NCBI RefSeq assembly: GCF_003340345.1
Contig: NZ_PPTQ01000004.1
Location: forward strand, 62,001 to 126,000
Direction: 5' to 3'
DNA: 64,000 bases
From: Paraeggerthella hongkongensis
Lineage (GTDB): Bacteria; Actinomycetota; Coriobacteriia; Coriobacteriales; Eggerthellaceae
Below the pieces are notes generated by a model that was given only the letters and a program-made list of their open reading frames with translations, did not search any database and was not told the origin of the DNA. Below are positions 19,201 to 25,880 of the stretch, in pieces; position 1 is the stretch's first letter; every line of letters starts with the position of its first letter. The translations under genes were made by a program, and so were the position numbers.

Positions 19201-19555
19201 GCAGGATTTGCGCGGCGCGATCATCATCGATCTCGAAGCTCTGGGTGCAGGCGATTTGAGCATGATTGAACAGGAAGGCCAGTTCAAGACGGTAAAAACT
19301 TCTTCTCGTATGAAGCGGTACGTAAAGAAAGCTTCTCAAGCAACCGGAGTCAGCGTGTCGGGCGGGCGTATTCTGTGGCAGGACAGCGCTGCTTCGTTCG
19401 CTATCAAGCACGGCCATCAGGCAATGCACCTGGTGGGCATGGCGGGGTCCAAGCCTGCTTACTTCGCCCAAAGCGACGACGTTTTGGAAAACATCGATGA
19501 AGAAACGCTGTCGTCGAATGCAGACTTTGTTATGGAGTTGTTGAAGAATATATAG
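16298..19555 (+). CDS. M28-peptidase-like membrane protein with degenerate metal site and large acidic insert
   Basis: 1085 residues from ATG 16298. The N-terminus (YLSQEIGPRPAGTEEEQQAA) and the final ~170 residues (from NTEVWFVSLGSE) resemble the two halves of an M28 aminopeptidase. About four membrane segments lie between residues 50 and 230. The expected metal-binding motifs look altered: VARYDS where families have AHYDS, and GANSNAAG where they have a D-N-x-S-G pattern; a His remains in KHGHQAMH. About 500 Ala/Glu/Asp/Ser-rich residues separate the halves. A catalytically dead scaffold is plausible. The M28 relationship is judged by eye. Confidence 0.6.
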   Translation: MPEIVDHVAYLSQEIGPRPAGTEEEQQAALYITEQMQKEAGLSAVIEDFNGSPDADIPRMICCGCSLVITVAALFVPVLGIASVVVTLIAALLFAAEAFDRPVLSKVLARGVSQNVVAKYDPGYSAEAGGSRRRKVVLVARYDSGKVRAELNGPLAQALPAIQWTTFGAMALLPVVLLLRNVVFLNDGGMVSTVLNVIVVILLVLACIPLVTGALHKFAAYNEGANSNAAGTAVLLEVARRVGRGRVSEAELAERGEAAIHGEDAARAAGLVPEGVELVYEAENLKPPAMAPQTPEARLAAAKAAVAALTGKPVAGAAAADIAQNLVQIKEPPLPRPSDEDYHEVRGEVLEAFSTIPPDTMQEALAKAEAAAQDVEGIVAAGDAALNVVSSVEPTSYSTASTGGVPDWFRKAQEKAKKPRTVEKPVQRSRYASALDAAVSESAGHFAEANMAVERRFEQQMDANRDGIREIKAPQWNVSPDHAEAPGNASKDEESVDSAASAAEHGAENVHSSDPFDGSAPSAPQDAENDPLSTTAMAPIDVSGLRPGDLPSMPELSMPSFLDPRKVQEEALATRQDEHRTDNRVNVTDGVSEEDEAVFGLAQDTPLDEAARKPIVLPDIGVSAAKPAPITELPKQRAPLADVESAGKTAAKSLLTMLPSISLGSSDENDGSGSTSAEGSLSEKGASLRSMLPSLSGAIARTNAPEAKSSNVNAAGSFAPAGATGAFAPVGDELLDNVDPDDIYVDDADDSAYDANFTETGAFAGPGYVEMPKSRVRRLFDRFRRKDKEEAPSAQEWLNVDDTFDARTVGAERGGWESFREEDESAGGVDPSATTRMDAYEGDYLDESFDTFDENAFVGQGDSFEADGFYDEELDVEDDEFDGYKGNASRPWNGGAFSARRVENADFDSESLAEESAQAAASEIEISDELQQIYQFRNPDINTEVWFVSLGSELTQNSGMKAFLAEHQQDLRGAIIIDLEALGAGDLSMIEQEGQFKTVKTSSRMKRYVKKASQATGVSVSGGRILWQDSAASFAIKHGHQAMHLVGMAGSKPAYFAQSDDVLENIDEETLSSNADFVMELLKNI

Positions 19556-19702
19556 TCACCTGCGGATATACTCTTCAAGCATGTTCCAGGTGACCTATAA
19601 TGGGCAATTGCGCATCTTGGGATGCGGGTTTACAACCTTGATTTAAGAGACGGGCTGCTTTGCGGTTCGTGAGAGTACAGGACAGAGAGGTGTTTTTCAG
19701 CC

Positions 19703-19852
19703 ATGGCTATTGAGGCATATTGCGTGAAGTGCAAGGCAAAGAAAATCATGAAGGATCCCGTTGAGAGCACGACGAAGAACGGTAAGCCCATCACGAAGGG
19801 CAAGTGCCCGGACTGCGGCACCACGATCTGCCGTATCGGTGCTGCGAAATAG
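19703..19852 (+). CDS. Small zinc-ribbon protein (DUF5679-like)
   Basis: A 49-residue protein beginning MAIEAYCVKCKAKKIM, with two CxxC pairs (CVKC and CPDC, plus a later Cys) and a TKNGKPITKGKCPDCGTT core, as in the DUF5679 zinc-ribbon family of Actinobacteria and Chloroflexi. Function unknown. A GAGAGG lies about 13 nt upstream. It is monocistronic, followed at once by a terminator. Confidence 0.85.
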   Translation: MAIEAYCVKCKAKKIMKDPVESTTKNGKPITKGKCPDCGTTICRIGAAK

Positions 19853-19877
19853 CCACCATCTCTTTTAAGAGTATTGA

Positions 19878-19905
19878 ATGCCCGTCGTAGGACGGGCATT
19901 TTTAT
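19878..19905 (+). terminator. Terminator after the zinc-ribbon gene
   Basis: A 9-bp stem ATGCCCGTC (19878-19886) paired with 19891-19899, a 4-nt loop and a T-run. Confidence 0.88.
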
Positions 19906-19922
19906 ATATACCGAAGGTCTCG

Positions 19923-19928
19923 TATAAT
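19923..19928 (+). promoter_or_regulatory. Possible -10 box upstream of citrate synthase
   Basis: An exact TATAAT about 175 nt ahead of the citrate synthase start, after the previous terminator. The -35 is poor (T/A-rich), so the call rests on the -10 only. Confidence 0.35.
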
Positions 19929-20103
19929 ACTCTTTCACCATGGTTTTCACCGATAACTCCCTTTGGCTCGTTGTGCGGAAGGTTGTTGCGCTTTATCATG
20001 GTAAAGACTTCATTCTCCACTCTACAGGTACGCAAGGCCGTCGTTTCAGATTGGCCGTATCCGCTTTATCGAAAAGCCGTTGCTGCGGCAGGAAGGATGC
20101 GCT

Positions 20104-21450
20104 ATGGGAGACGAGAAAAAAATCGCGCTGTACGAAAGCTTCAAAACCATTAACTCGATTGATGTCGATAATTACGACCTATACGACGTTAAGCGCGGTT
20201 TGCGCAATGCTGATGGCACGGGTGTCGTAGCGGGATTGACCAATATTGCGAACGTTCATGGCTACGTGATTTCGGATAATGAGAAAATAGCCGATGACGG
20301 CATGCTCCGATATCGTGGCTATGATATCTACGATCTGCTTGATACCGATGCTATTGATCGTCGCTTCAACTACGAAGAAGTTGCTTACCTTCTTCTAATG
20401 GGAGAACTTCCTACGCAGGACCAGCTGGATCGTTTCGTTTCCGTTCTGGATGCTGAGCGCGAACTTCCCGATGGGTTTACCGCGTCGATGATCATGCGCG
20501 ACACTCCCCCCGATATCATGAACGTTCTTGCGCGCACTATTCTGCTGCTGTATGCGTACGACCCCGAAGCCGAAGATCGCAGTGCTCATCACGAGGTTCA
20601 TACGGCTATTTCCCTCATATCGCGCCTGCCTCGTATTATGGTCCTTACGTATTACGCCAAGCGTGCGCGTTACAACAACGAATCGATGATTATGCATCGG
20701 TTCCTGCCGGGGCAATCTACTGCAGAGACCATCTTGTCTATGCTTCGCCCGGACCGTGCTTTCACGCCCGAAGAAGCGCGAATGCTCGATATTATGCTGT
20801 GCCTGCACGCCGAACACGGCGGCGGCAACAACTCCACGTTCACGACGCGCGTTTTAACTTCGGCGGATACTGACGCGTATTCCACGTATGCAGGCGCAAT
20901 TGGATCGTTGAAAGGCCGTAAGCACGGCGGTGCGAACCATCAGGTGCTGGCTATGCAGAAGGAAATCAAAGACCATGTTTCCGATTGGTCTGATGAGGGC
21001 CAGGTTGCAGATTACCTGGCGAAGATCGTCAATAAGGAAGCATACGATAAGACGGGGCTGGTATACGGCATGGGCCATGCCGTATACACGAAGTCGGATC
21101 CGCGTGCCGTGATCTGCAAGAAGTTTGCGGAGAAGCTTGCTCGAGGAACGGAATACGAGGCGGAATTCCAGCTGCTTGAGAATATCGAACGTCTTGCTCC
21201 TGAGGTTATCTTGAAGGAAAAGGGTACGCGCAAGGATATGTGCGCCAACGTCGATATGTACTCAGGCTTCGTGTATTCGATGATGGGCATTCCTGAAGAT
21301 CTGTTTACTCCCCTGTTCGCTTGTGCTCGCATGTCGGGATGGGCTGCGCATCGTTTCGAGGAAATCGTTTCGGGCAAGCGCATTATTCGTCCGGCTTACA
21401 AGTCTGTACGCAAGGGAAAGCGCGACTACGTTCCCATGACGGATCGTTAA
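20104..21450 (+). CDS. gltA: Citrate synthase
   Basis: Condenses acetyl-CoA and oxaloacetate to citrate. 448 residues from ATG 20104, with GGAAGGA ahead. Motifs are GLTNIANVHGYV near the start, RYRGYDIYDL, GSLKGRKHGGANHQV and GMGHAVYTKSDPRA, giving the catalytic His/His/Asp environment of the family. It belongs to the citrate synthases of anaerobic Gram-positives with an N-terminal extension. It stands alone and ends at a terminator that contains parS site 7. Confidence 0.95.
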   Translation: MGDEKKIALYESFKTINSIDVDNYDLYDVKRGLRNADGTGVVAGLTNIANVHGYVISDNEKIADDGMLRYRGYDIYDLLDTDAIDRRFNYEEVAYLLLMGELPTQDQLDRFVSVLDAERELPDGFTASMIMRDTPPDIMNVLARTILLLYAYDPEAEDRSAHHEVHTAISLISRLPRIMVLTYYAKRARYNNESMIMHRFLPGQSTAETILSMLRPDRAFTPEEARMLDIMLCLHAEHGGGNNSTFTTRVLTSADTDAYSTYAGAIGSLKGRKHGGANHQVLAMQKEIKDHVSDWSDEGQVADYLAKIVNKEAYDKTGLVYGMGHAVYTKSDPRAVICKKFAEKLARGTEYEAEFQLLENIERLAPEVILKEKGTRKDMCANVDMYSGFVYSMMGIPEDLFTPLFACARMSGWAAHRFEEIVSGKRIIRPAYKSVRKGKRDYVPMTDR

Positions 21451-21470
21451 AGATTGCAGCACCACTCAGG

Positions 21471-21513
21471 AAAAGCCGATGTTTCACGTGAAACATCGGC
21501 TTTTCTTTTTTTG
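21471..21513 (+). terminator. Terminator of gltA built around a parS site
   Basis: A 34-bp perfect palindrome (21471-21504) followed by a T-rich tract to 21513. The centre is the 16-bp parS core. In RNA it would fold as a 17-bp hairpin with essentially no loop beyond the core, then U-tract. Confidence 0.8.
21480..21495. promoter_or_regulatory. parS: parS site 7
   Basis: Perfect TGTTTCACGTGAAACA, centre of the 34-bp palindrome that ends gltA. Confidence 0.93.
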
Positions 21514-21602
21514 GAACGTATCGCTACTTGCTTTACGAGGATAGGCGATAGATTGGTTTTCATGCGCTGTGCCCTTCATGTCTGAACGTTTTGAGTTTAA
21601 GA

Positions 21603-21618
21603 TGTTTCACGTGAAACA
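21603..21618. promoter_or_regulatory. parS: parS site 8
   Basis: Perfect TGTTTCACGTGAAACA at the centre of a 30-bp perfect palindrome (21596-21625), with a flank unlike that of site 7. Confidence 0.93.
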
Positions 21619-21674
21619 TCTTAAAAGCTGGGCATTAACGAAGGCTATTGGTTGCAATCGAGGTACTTTTTTCT

Positions 21675-21720
21675 GTGCAGGTGTGCAGGTGTGCAGGTGT
21701 GCAGGTGTGCAGGTGTGCAG
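21675..21720. repeat. 8-bp tandem repeat GTGCAGGT, nearly six copies
   Basis: GTGCAGGT is repeated five times exactly with a partial sixth. It is a simple-sequence tract in an intergenic region, prone to copy-number change by slippage. It lies about 350 nt upstream of the flavoprotein start. Confidence 0.9.
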
Positions 21721-22066
21721 TCGCTTCGCGTCAAACAAATAAAGGGCCAGTTCGCGAGTTACTGTGATACTAAACCCTGCTACTCTTAAATATTATTAAA
21801 TAAATTATAAATAAAAATACGAAAGCATACGTTCTGGAACAAACGCTTTTTTAGTCCCGTTTCCCCCGTAGCGAAAATCGTCACCGTGTGGTATTGCCTT
21901 TCATAATACGCATTTGATCAGGTAAAACAAGAATATCAAGCTAACGATTATTGCCATCTTGACGCTTTTAGAATCGGTTTCGTACACTGGCGCAACCGGT
22001 AAGGGGAATCTGCAGATCCTTCGCAATCGAACATGTGAAACAGTCGTGCTTTGGAAAGGATCGGCC

Positions 22067-23737
22067 ATGGAGGGCATGAAACGTACCGTAGAGGCAAGCG
22101 CTGCAAAGCAATTTACTCGTCGCGAGGCGTTGTTCGCTGGCGGCGTCGTGACAGTCGGCGCGTTGGCGAGCAGCTTGCTTGGGGGTTGTTCAGGCGCGGC
22201 GTCATCGTCGTCCGCAGAATCATGGGATAAGGAAGCGGACTTGGTAGTCGTAGGCGCTGGGACAGGATTGTACACTGCGCTTCGAGCACGTGAAGAAGGA
22301 CTGAGCGTTATCGTGCTGGAAAAGGGTGCGAAGCCCGGTGGCTCTACCCTGTACTCGTCCTCGGTGGTTTGGGCTCCTGCGAACAAGCTTATGGAGCAGA
22401 ACGGGGACAAGGACTCGAAGGCGGACGCACTCGCGTACCTTGCCGCAGGATCGGGCGAAACGTACCTTCCTGATCATGCTGAAGCTTTCGTAGACAATGT
22501 GAACATCGCTCTGGACAACGTGACGCGCCTAGCAGGCGTCGAATGGGTGTATTGGGCACCCGGTATCGACTACCGCTCTGATCTGCCGGGAGGAAGGACC
22601 ATAGGGCGCTCTCTCTGCCCCAAGGTAGAAAAAGATCAGGCAATCGCCGGAGTTCTGGGCGGCGCCCTTGTATCGAGCGCGGAAAAAGCAGGCGTTGAAA
22701 TCATGGCGAAAACTCCGGCAACCCAGCTTGTCACGCGCGTTTCTGACGATGGTTCCACCGAAGTGCTTGGCGTGGTCGCAAAGGACGGCAAGAGCGAAAT
22801 GAAAATTCGCGCCAAACGGGCGGTCGTCATGTCGTCGGGAGGGTTCGATTGGAACGAATCGATGATGAAAACCTATCTGCGCGTCCCCGCGTTGTATAGT
22901 TGGGGCACGCCGGACGGTACCGGCGACGGACAGCGAATGGCTATGAAGGCGGGCTGCGATCTTAGCTTCATGAACGAAGCTTGGCTTTCGCCCGGGTACA
23001 AGGTCGAGTACGAAGAAGCTCGGGCTATGGGAGTGAGCAAGCTTTCAACGGCTATTCGCGACGATTGCAAGCGCGGGGTGATCTACGTCAACAAGCACGG
23101 AAAGCGATTCACGAACGAATGCTCCAACTACGATTCCGTAGGCAGGTCGTTCTGCGCTTTGGAGAACGGGGTTGAGCCTCGCGGTTGGCAGAACCTTCCC
23201 GCGTTCGCGATAGCCGACCAGGCTGCGGTTGACACGTATGGGCTGAACGGCGGAAAGCCCGGTCAGCCGGGGGCGGCGTTCAAGCAGTACGGCTCCATCG
23301 AAGAACTTGCCCAGACATGCGGCATCGATGCTGCGGGTCTTGCCGAGGAGCTTGCCCGATACAACGACCATGCGCGGAACGGTTCGGATCCTGATTTCGG
23401 TCGCGGGCAAGACTACTATGGACAGCACTACGTGGGTGGCGACTCGAACTACGAAGGAGCGGCTCGCACGCTTGCTCCACTGGAAACCGGTCCTTTCTGG
23501 GCGGCTGAAGTGGTTCCCGTTGTGCTTGGAACCATGGGCGGGATGAAAATCGCCGCAAACGCTCGGGTTTTGGATACGGACGGTAACGAGGTTAAGCGTT
23601 TATTTGCTCATGGCAACTGTGCGGGGGTTGGCTGTGGAGGGGCATTTTATGCAGGAGGCGGCGGCACGTTGGGCCCCTCTCTGGCGTTCGGTGAAATCGC
23701 CGCGGCCCAGCTTTCTTCGCTTGAAGCCTGGTCGTAA
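22067..23737 (+). CDS. Tat-exported lipoprotein FAD-dependent oxidoreductase (fumarate-reductase/KstD-like)
   Basis: 556 residues from ATG 22067, with GGAAAGGA ahead. The N-terminus has a twin-arginine motif (TRREALFAG) and a lipobox-like LLGGC, so it is probably exported folded and lipid-anchored. FAD-binding GAGTGLYTALRAREEG follows at about 65-80, and GGAFYAGGGGTLGPSLAFGEIAA closes the fold at the C-terminus. No FMN-binding domain is present, unlike the reductase at 36287. Flavoproteins of this kind reduce double bonds of organic acids, steroids or other substrates in anaerobes; the substrate here cannot be told. It is probably controlled by the regulator just downstream. Confidence 0.87.
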   Translation: MEGMKRTVEASAAKQFTRREALFAGGVVTVGALASSLLGGCSGAASSSSAESWDKEADLVVVGAGTGLYTALRAREEGLSVIVLEKGAKPGGSTLYSSSVVWAPANKLMEQNGDKDSKADALAYLAAGSGETYLPDHAEAFVDNVNIALDNVTRLAGVEWVYWAPGIDYRSDLPGGRTIGRSLCPKVEKDQAIAGVLGGALVSSAEKAGVEIMAKTPATQLVTRVSDDGSTEVLGVVAKDGKSEMKIRAKRAVVMSSGGFDWNESMMKTYLRVPALYSWGTPDGTGDGQRMAMKAGCDLSFMNEAWLSPGYKVEYEEARAMGVSKLSTAIRDDCKRGVIYVNKHGKRFTNECSNYDSVGRSFCALENGVEPRGWQNLPAFAIADQAAVDTYGLNGGKPGQPGAAFKQYGSIEELAQTCGIDAAGLAEELARYNDHARNGSDPDFGRGQDYYGQHYVGGDSNYEGAARTLAPLETGPFWAAEVVPVVLGTMGGMKIAANARVLDTDGNEVKRLFAHGNCAGVGCGGAFYAGGGGTLGPSLAFGEIAAAQLSSLEAWS

Positions 23738-23746
23738 AAGTTACTG

Positions 23747-23780
23747 CATGCCATGGGAGGTGCAGCCCTCCCATGGCATG
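23747..23780 (+). terminator. Hairpin between the flavoprotein and its downstream regulator
   Basis: A 14-bp perfect stem (23747-23760 with 23767-23780), 6-nt loop, no T-run. It starts 9 nt after the flavoprotein stop and ends 17 nt before the next start, so it may protect or partly terminate the message. Confidence 0.55.
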
Positions 23781-23797
23781 AGGGAGCGGAGGGGTCT

Positions 23798-25102
23798 GTG
23801 TCTTTGGGGTTTTTAAGCAGTCCGGAGTTTCAGCTTCTGCTTTCGGCAACGGCGCGCCGCCCCATGCTGAAAAGCGAGCTTGATCGCCGGTTTGTACCGG
23901 ACGGTTATACAGCGGACGAAATATGGGAAGCGTTGACGGCCATCCGACGTGGCCAGGCGTTTTACGGGCCGATCGTCGAATTCACTCCCGAGGGAGTTCG
24001 TAAGAACTGGCATACGGTTCCAGCGACGTTGCAGTATTCGTTACGCCAGATAGCTCGTAAAACGCAACGGGGATCGTTTCTTGATCTTCTTATATCGGAG
24101 CGTGCCGGGTGTCGCTTTGTGACGCAGTATTACATAGAGGAAGCCGTTGCGAACTTAAAGCACGATGGGTTTGAAACGGACTACGAGAGCGTTCGTGCGG
24201 CAATATTCGGCGAGCGTGCATGCATGACCTTCGCGGAGCAGCTTGCGGTGAACTTTCATTCTATTATGAGGGATTTGCCTGCGTACGAAGAGCTCCCCTT
24301 CGACGAATCGGTCATTATGCGTTTGTACCAGGACCTTACCGAAGGGCTTTCGGATGAGGATCTTCCTGCTCCGGGTACGGTGTCCTTGTTGGATCAACAT
24401 GCTGTTTCGGCTCGAGACAACGGCGTGCTGGATATCATCGTTGCCACCGGAAACGACTTGAACACCGAGCCGGTTCAAGATCCCATTATGGTGTCGATGC
24501 TGGTGAACTGCCATTTCTGGAGGCTTTCACCGCTTCCGTCGTGCAATAACCTCATGGGGTGCATAGCCAGCCGGTTCTATCTACTTAAAAAAGGGCTTCC
24601 TGCGTTTCGCTTCCTTCCGAAAACGAAGATTCTGGAAGATTGGAGCATGGGAAGCAGTTTTTCAGGAAGCGCTCGCTACTCTTTGCGAGAGTCGATCGTG
24701 GCGGACGGGGCTGCTACGGATTGGACGGCGTACTACGATTCGTTTATGTCCATCATGTTGCACATGCTTCAGCTTATGGAGGAATCCCTTGCAAACCTCA
24801 AGGAGTCAGACGATTTGATCCTTACGCGCATTGCGGCTTCGGATGGATTCAATCATCGACAGAAAACCCTGTTGAAACGCGCGGTTCTTGCACCCGAGAC
24901 GGAATTCGCCATATCGGAACATCGCGCTGCGCATGGAATCGCGTACTCGACAGCACGGACCGATTTCGAAGATTTGGTTGCTCGGGGGCTGCTTGTTCGA
25001 ACTACGAGGGCTACGGCGAACGTGTACTTGAGCGCACCCGACTTGCGGGTATCGTTCGCTCGGCTGATCGAGCGATCCGCATCGGAAAAAGCTGCGTTGT
25101 GA
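23798..25102 (+). CDS. Degenerate Fic-like protein with C-terminal winged helix
   Basis: 434 residues from a GTG at 23798 preceded by GGAGGGG; an upstream in-frame ATG would lie in the hairpin. The layout is that of Fic proteins with a DNA-binding tail: a helical middle, a short SPLPSCNNLMGCIASR segment where the HPFxDGNGRxGR motif should be, and a C-terminal FNHRQKTLLKRA...YSTARTDFEDLVARGLL winged helix. The catalytic His and the GNGR residues are missing, so AMPylation is not expected. It may be a transcriptional regulator of the flavoprotein upstream. The Fic assignment is by pattern only. Confidence 0.55.
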   Translation: MSLGFLSSPEFQLLLSATARRPMLKSELDRRFVPDGYTADEIWEALTAIRRGQAFYGPIVEFTPEGVRKNWHTVPATLQYSLRQIARKTQRGSFLDLLISERAGCRFVTQYYIEEAVANLKHDGFETDYESVRAAIFGERACMTFAEQLAVNFHSIMRDLPAYEELPFDESVIMRLYQDLTEGLSDEDLPAPGTVSLLDQHAVSARDNGVLDIIVATGNDLNTEPVQDPIMVSMLVNCHFWRLSPLPSCNNLMGCIASRFYLLKKGLPAFRFLPKTKILEDWSMGSSFSGSARYSLRESIVADGAATDWTAYYDSFMSIMLHMLQLMEESLANLKESDDLILTRIAASDGFNHRQKTLLKRAVLAPETEFAISEHRAAHGIAYSTARTDFEDLVARGLLVRTTRATANVYLSAPDLRVSFARLIERSASEKAAL

Positions 25103-25127
25103 TTTGGGCGATCAGCAAGAATAGCAA

Positions 25128-25215
25128 TGGCGGAGGCGGTAGGATTTGAACCCACGAACGCGTGAACGTTAACAGTTTTCAAGACTGCCGCCTTCAACCA
25201 CTCGGCCACGCCTCC
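25128..25215 (-). tRNA. tRNA-Ser (anticodon UGA)
   Basis: Reading the minus strand, GGAGGCG (from 25215) pairs with CGCCTCC (25132-25138), then discriminator G and encoded CCA (25128-25130). The anticodon loop CTTGAAA gives UGA, the D-arm begins TGGCCGAGTGG, a long variable arm follows, and the T-loop GGTTCAAATCC is standard. Confidence 0.95.
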
Positions 25216-25272
25216 GCATTTTTGGTCCTGGGGCTTTGCGCGATTGGTTTGGCGAACGCGTTTGGGCTTGCT

Positions 25273-25288
25273 TGTTTCACGTGAAACA
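25273..25288. promoter_or_regulatory. parS: parS site 9
   Basis: Perfect TGTTTCACGTGAAACA between the tRNA-Ser gene and tadA, within an 18-bp palindrome. It is the last perfect site seen in the window. Confidence 0.93.
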
Positions 25289-25376
25289 ATGATATTTGAG
25301 CCGCTCCAGCATTCTGGCCATGCGAAAATCGCGTTGAATCCCTGAACGATTGGTAGGATACCATATAATATGCGAC

Positions 25377-25880
25377 ATGACTGATGAAGACTACATGCGT
25401 ATGGCTCTTGCCGAAGCGCGCCGTGCCGAACAGTTGGGCGAAGTTCCTATCGGCGCCGTTGTCGTATACCAGCCTATCGATCCCGCTACCCGCAAGCCGT
25501 TGGCTGATCCGATGGTTATTTCTCGGGCTTGCAATATGAGGGAAACGACGAAAGACCCAGCTGGGCATGCAGAGTTTTTGGCTATGAAGCAGGCTGCTGA
25601 GTATCTAGATGCATGGCGTCTGACAGGTTGCACGGTGTACGTGACGCTCGAACCCTGCATTATGTGCGCTGGGCTGATGCACCAAGCGCGCGTCGATCGG
25701 TGCGTCTTTGGCGCTCCTGATCCGAAAGCTGGTGCGACGGGCACGTTGTACTCCGTCAACGCTGACGAACGGCTTAACCATACCTTCGAGGCGACTTCCG
25801 GCGTCCTTGCCGACGAATGCGCCCAGATACTACGCGACTTCTTCGCAAGCAAAAGAAAGAGGCGAACGAAACCTTTATGA
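25377..25880 (+). CDS. tadA: tRNA-specific adenosine deaminase TadA
   Basis: Deaminates A34 to inosine in tRNA-Arg(ACG). 167 residues from ATG 25377 (MTDEDYMRMA). Zinc and catalytic motifs are GHAEFLAM and EPCIMCAG; RVDRCVFGAPDPKAGA follows. There is a short insertion after GAVVVY (QPIDPATRKPLADP) relative to E. coli. Its stop overlaps the ispE start (ATGA). Confidence 0.95.
   Translation: MTDEDYMRMALAEARRAEQLGEVPIGAVVVYQPIDPATRKPLADPMVISRACNMRETTKDPAGHAEFLAMKQAAEYLDAWRLTGCTVYVTLEPCIMCAGLMHQARVDRCVFGAPDPKAGATGTLYSVNADERLNHTFEATSGVLADECAQILRDFFASKRKRRTKPL

Larger units (their letters stand above)
21514..22066. other. Gene-free interval upstream of the 22067 flavoprotein
   Basis: About 550 nt with no convincing gene. 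It holds parS site 8, an 8-bp tandem repeat (21675-21720) and a very AT-rich stretch at about 21780-21835 that could contain the promoter of the flavoprotein gene. Confidence 0.7.

Noticed and set aside
16298-19555. Calling an active M28 aminopeptidase
   Set aside because: The key His/Asp of the first metal motifs appear substituted, so activity is not claimed.
21675-21720. Tandem repeat as a CRISPR array
   Set aside because: Units are 8 bp, contiguous, without spacers, and no cas gene is present.
23798-25102. Fic AMPylase or toxin
   Set aside because: The HPFxDGNGR motif is missing.
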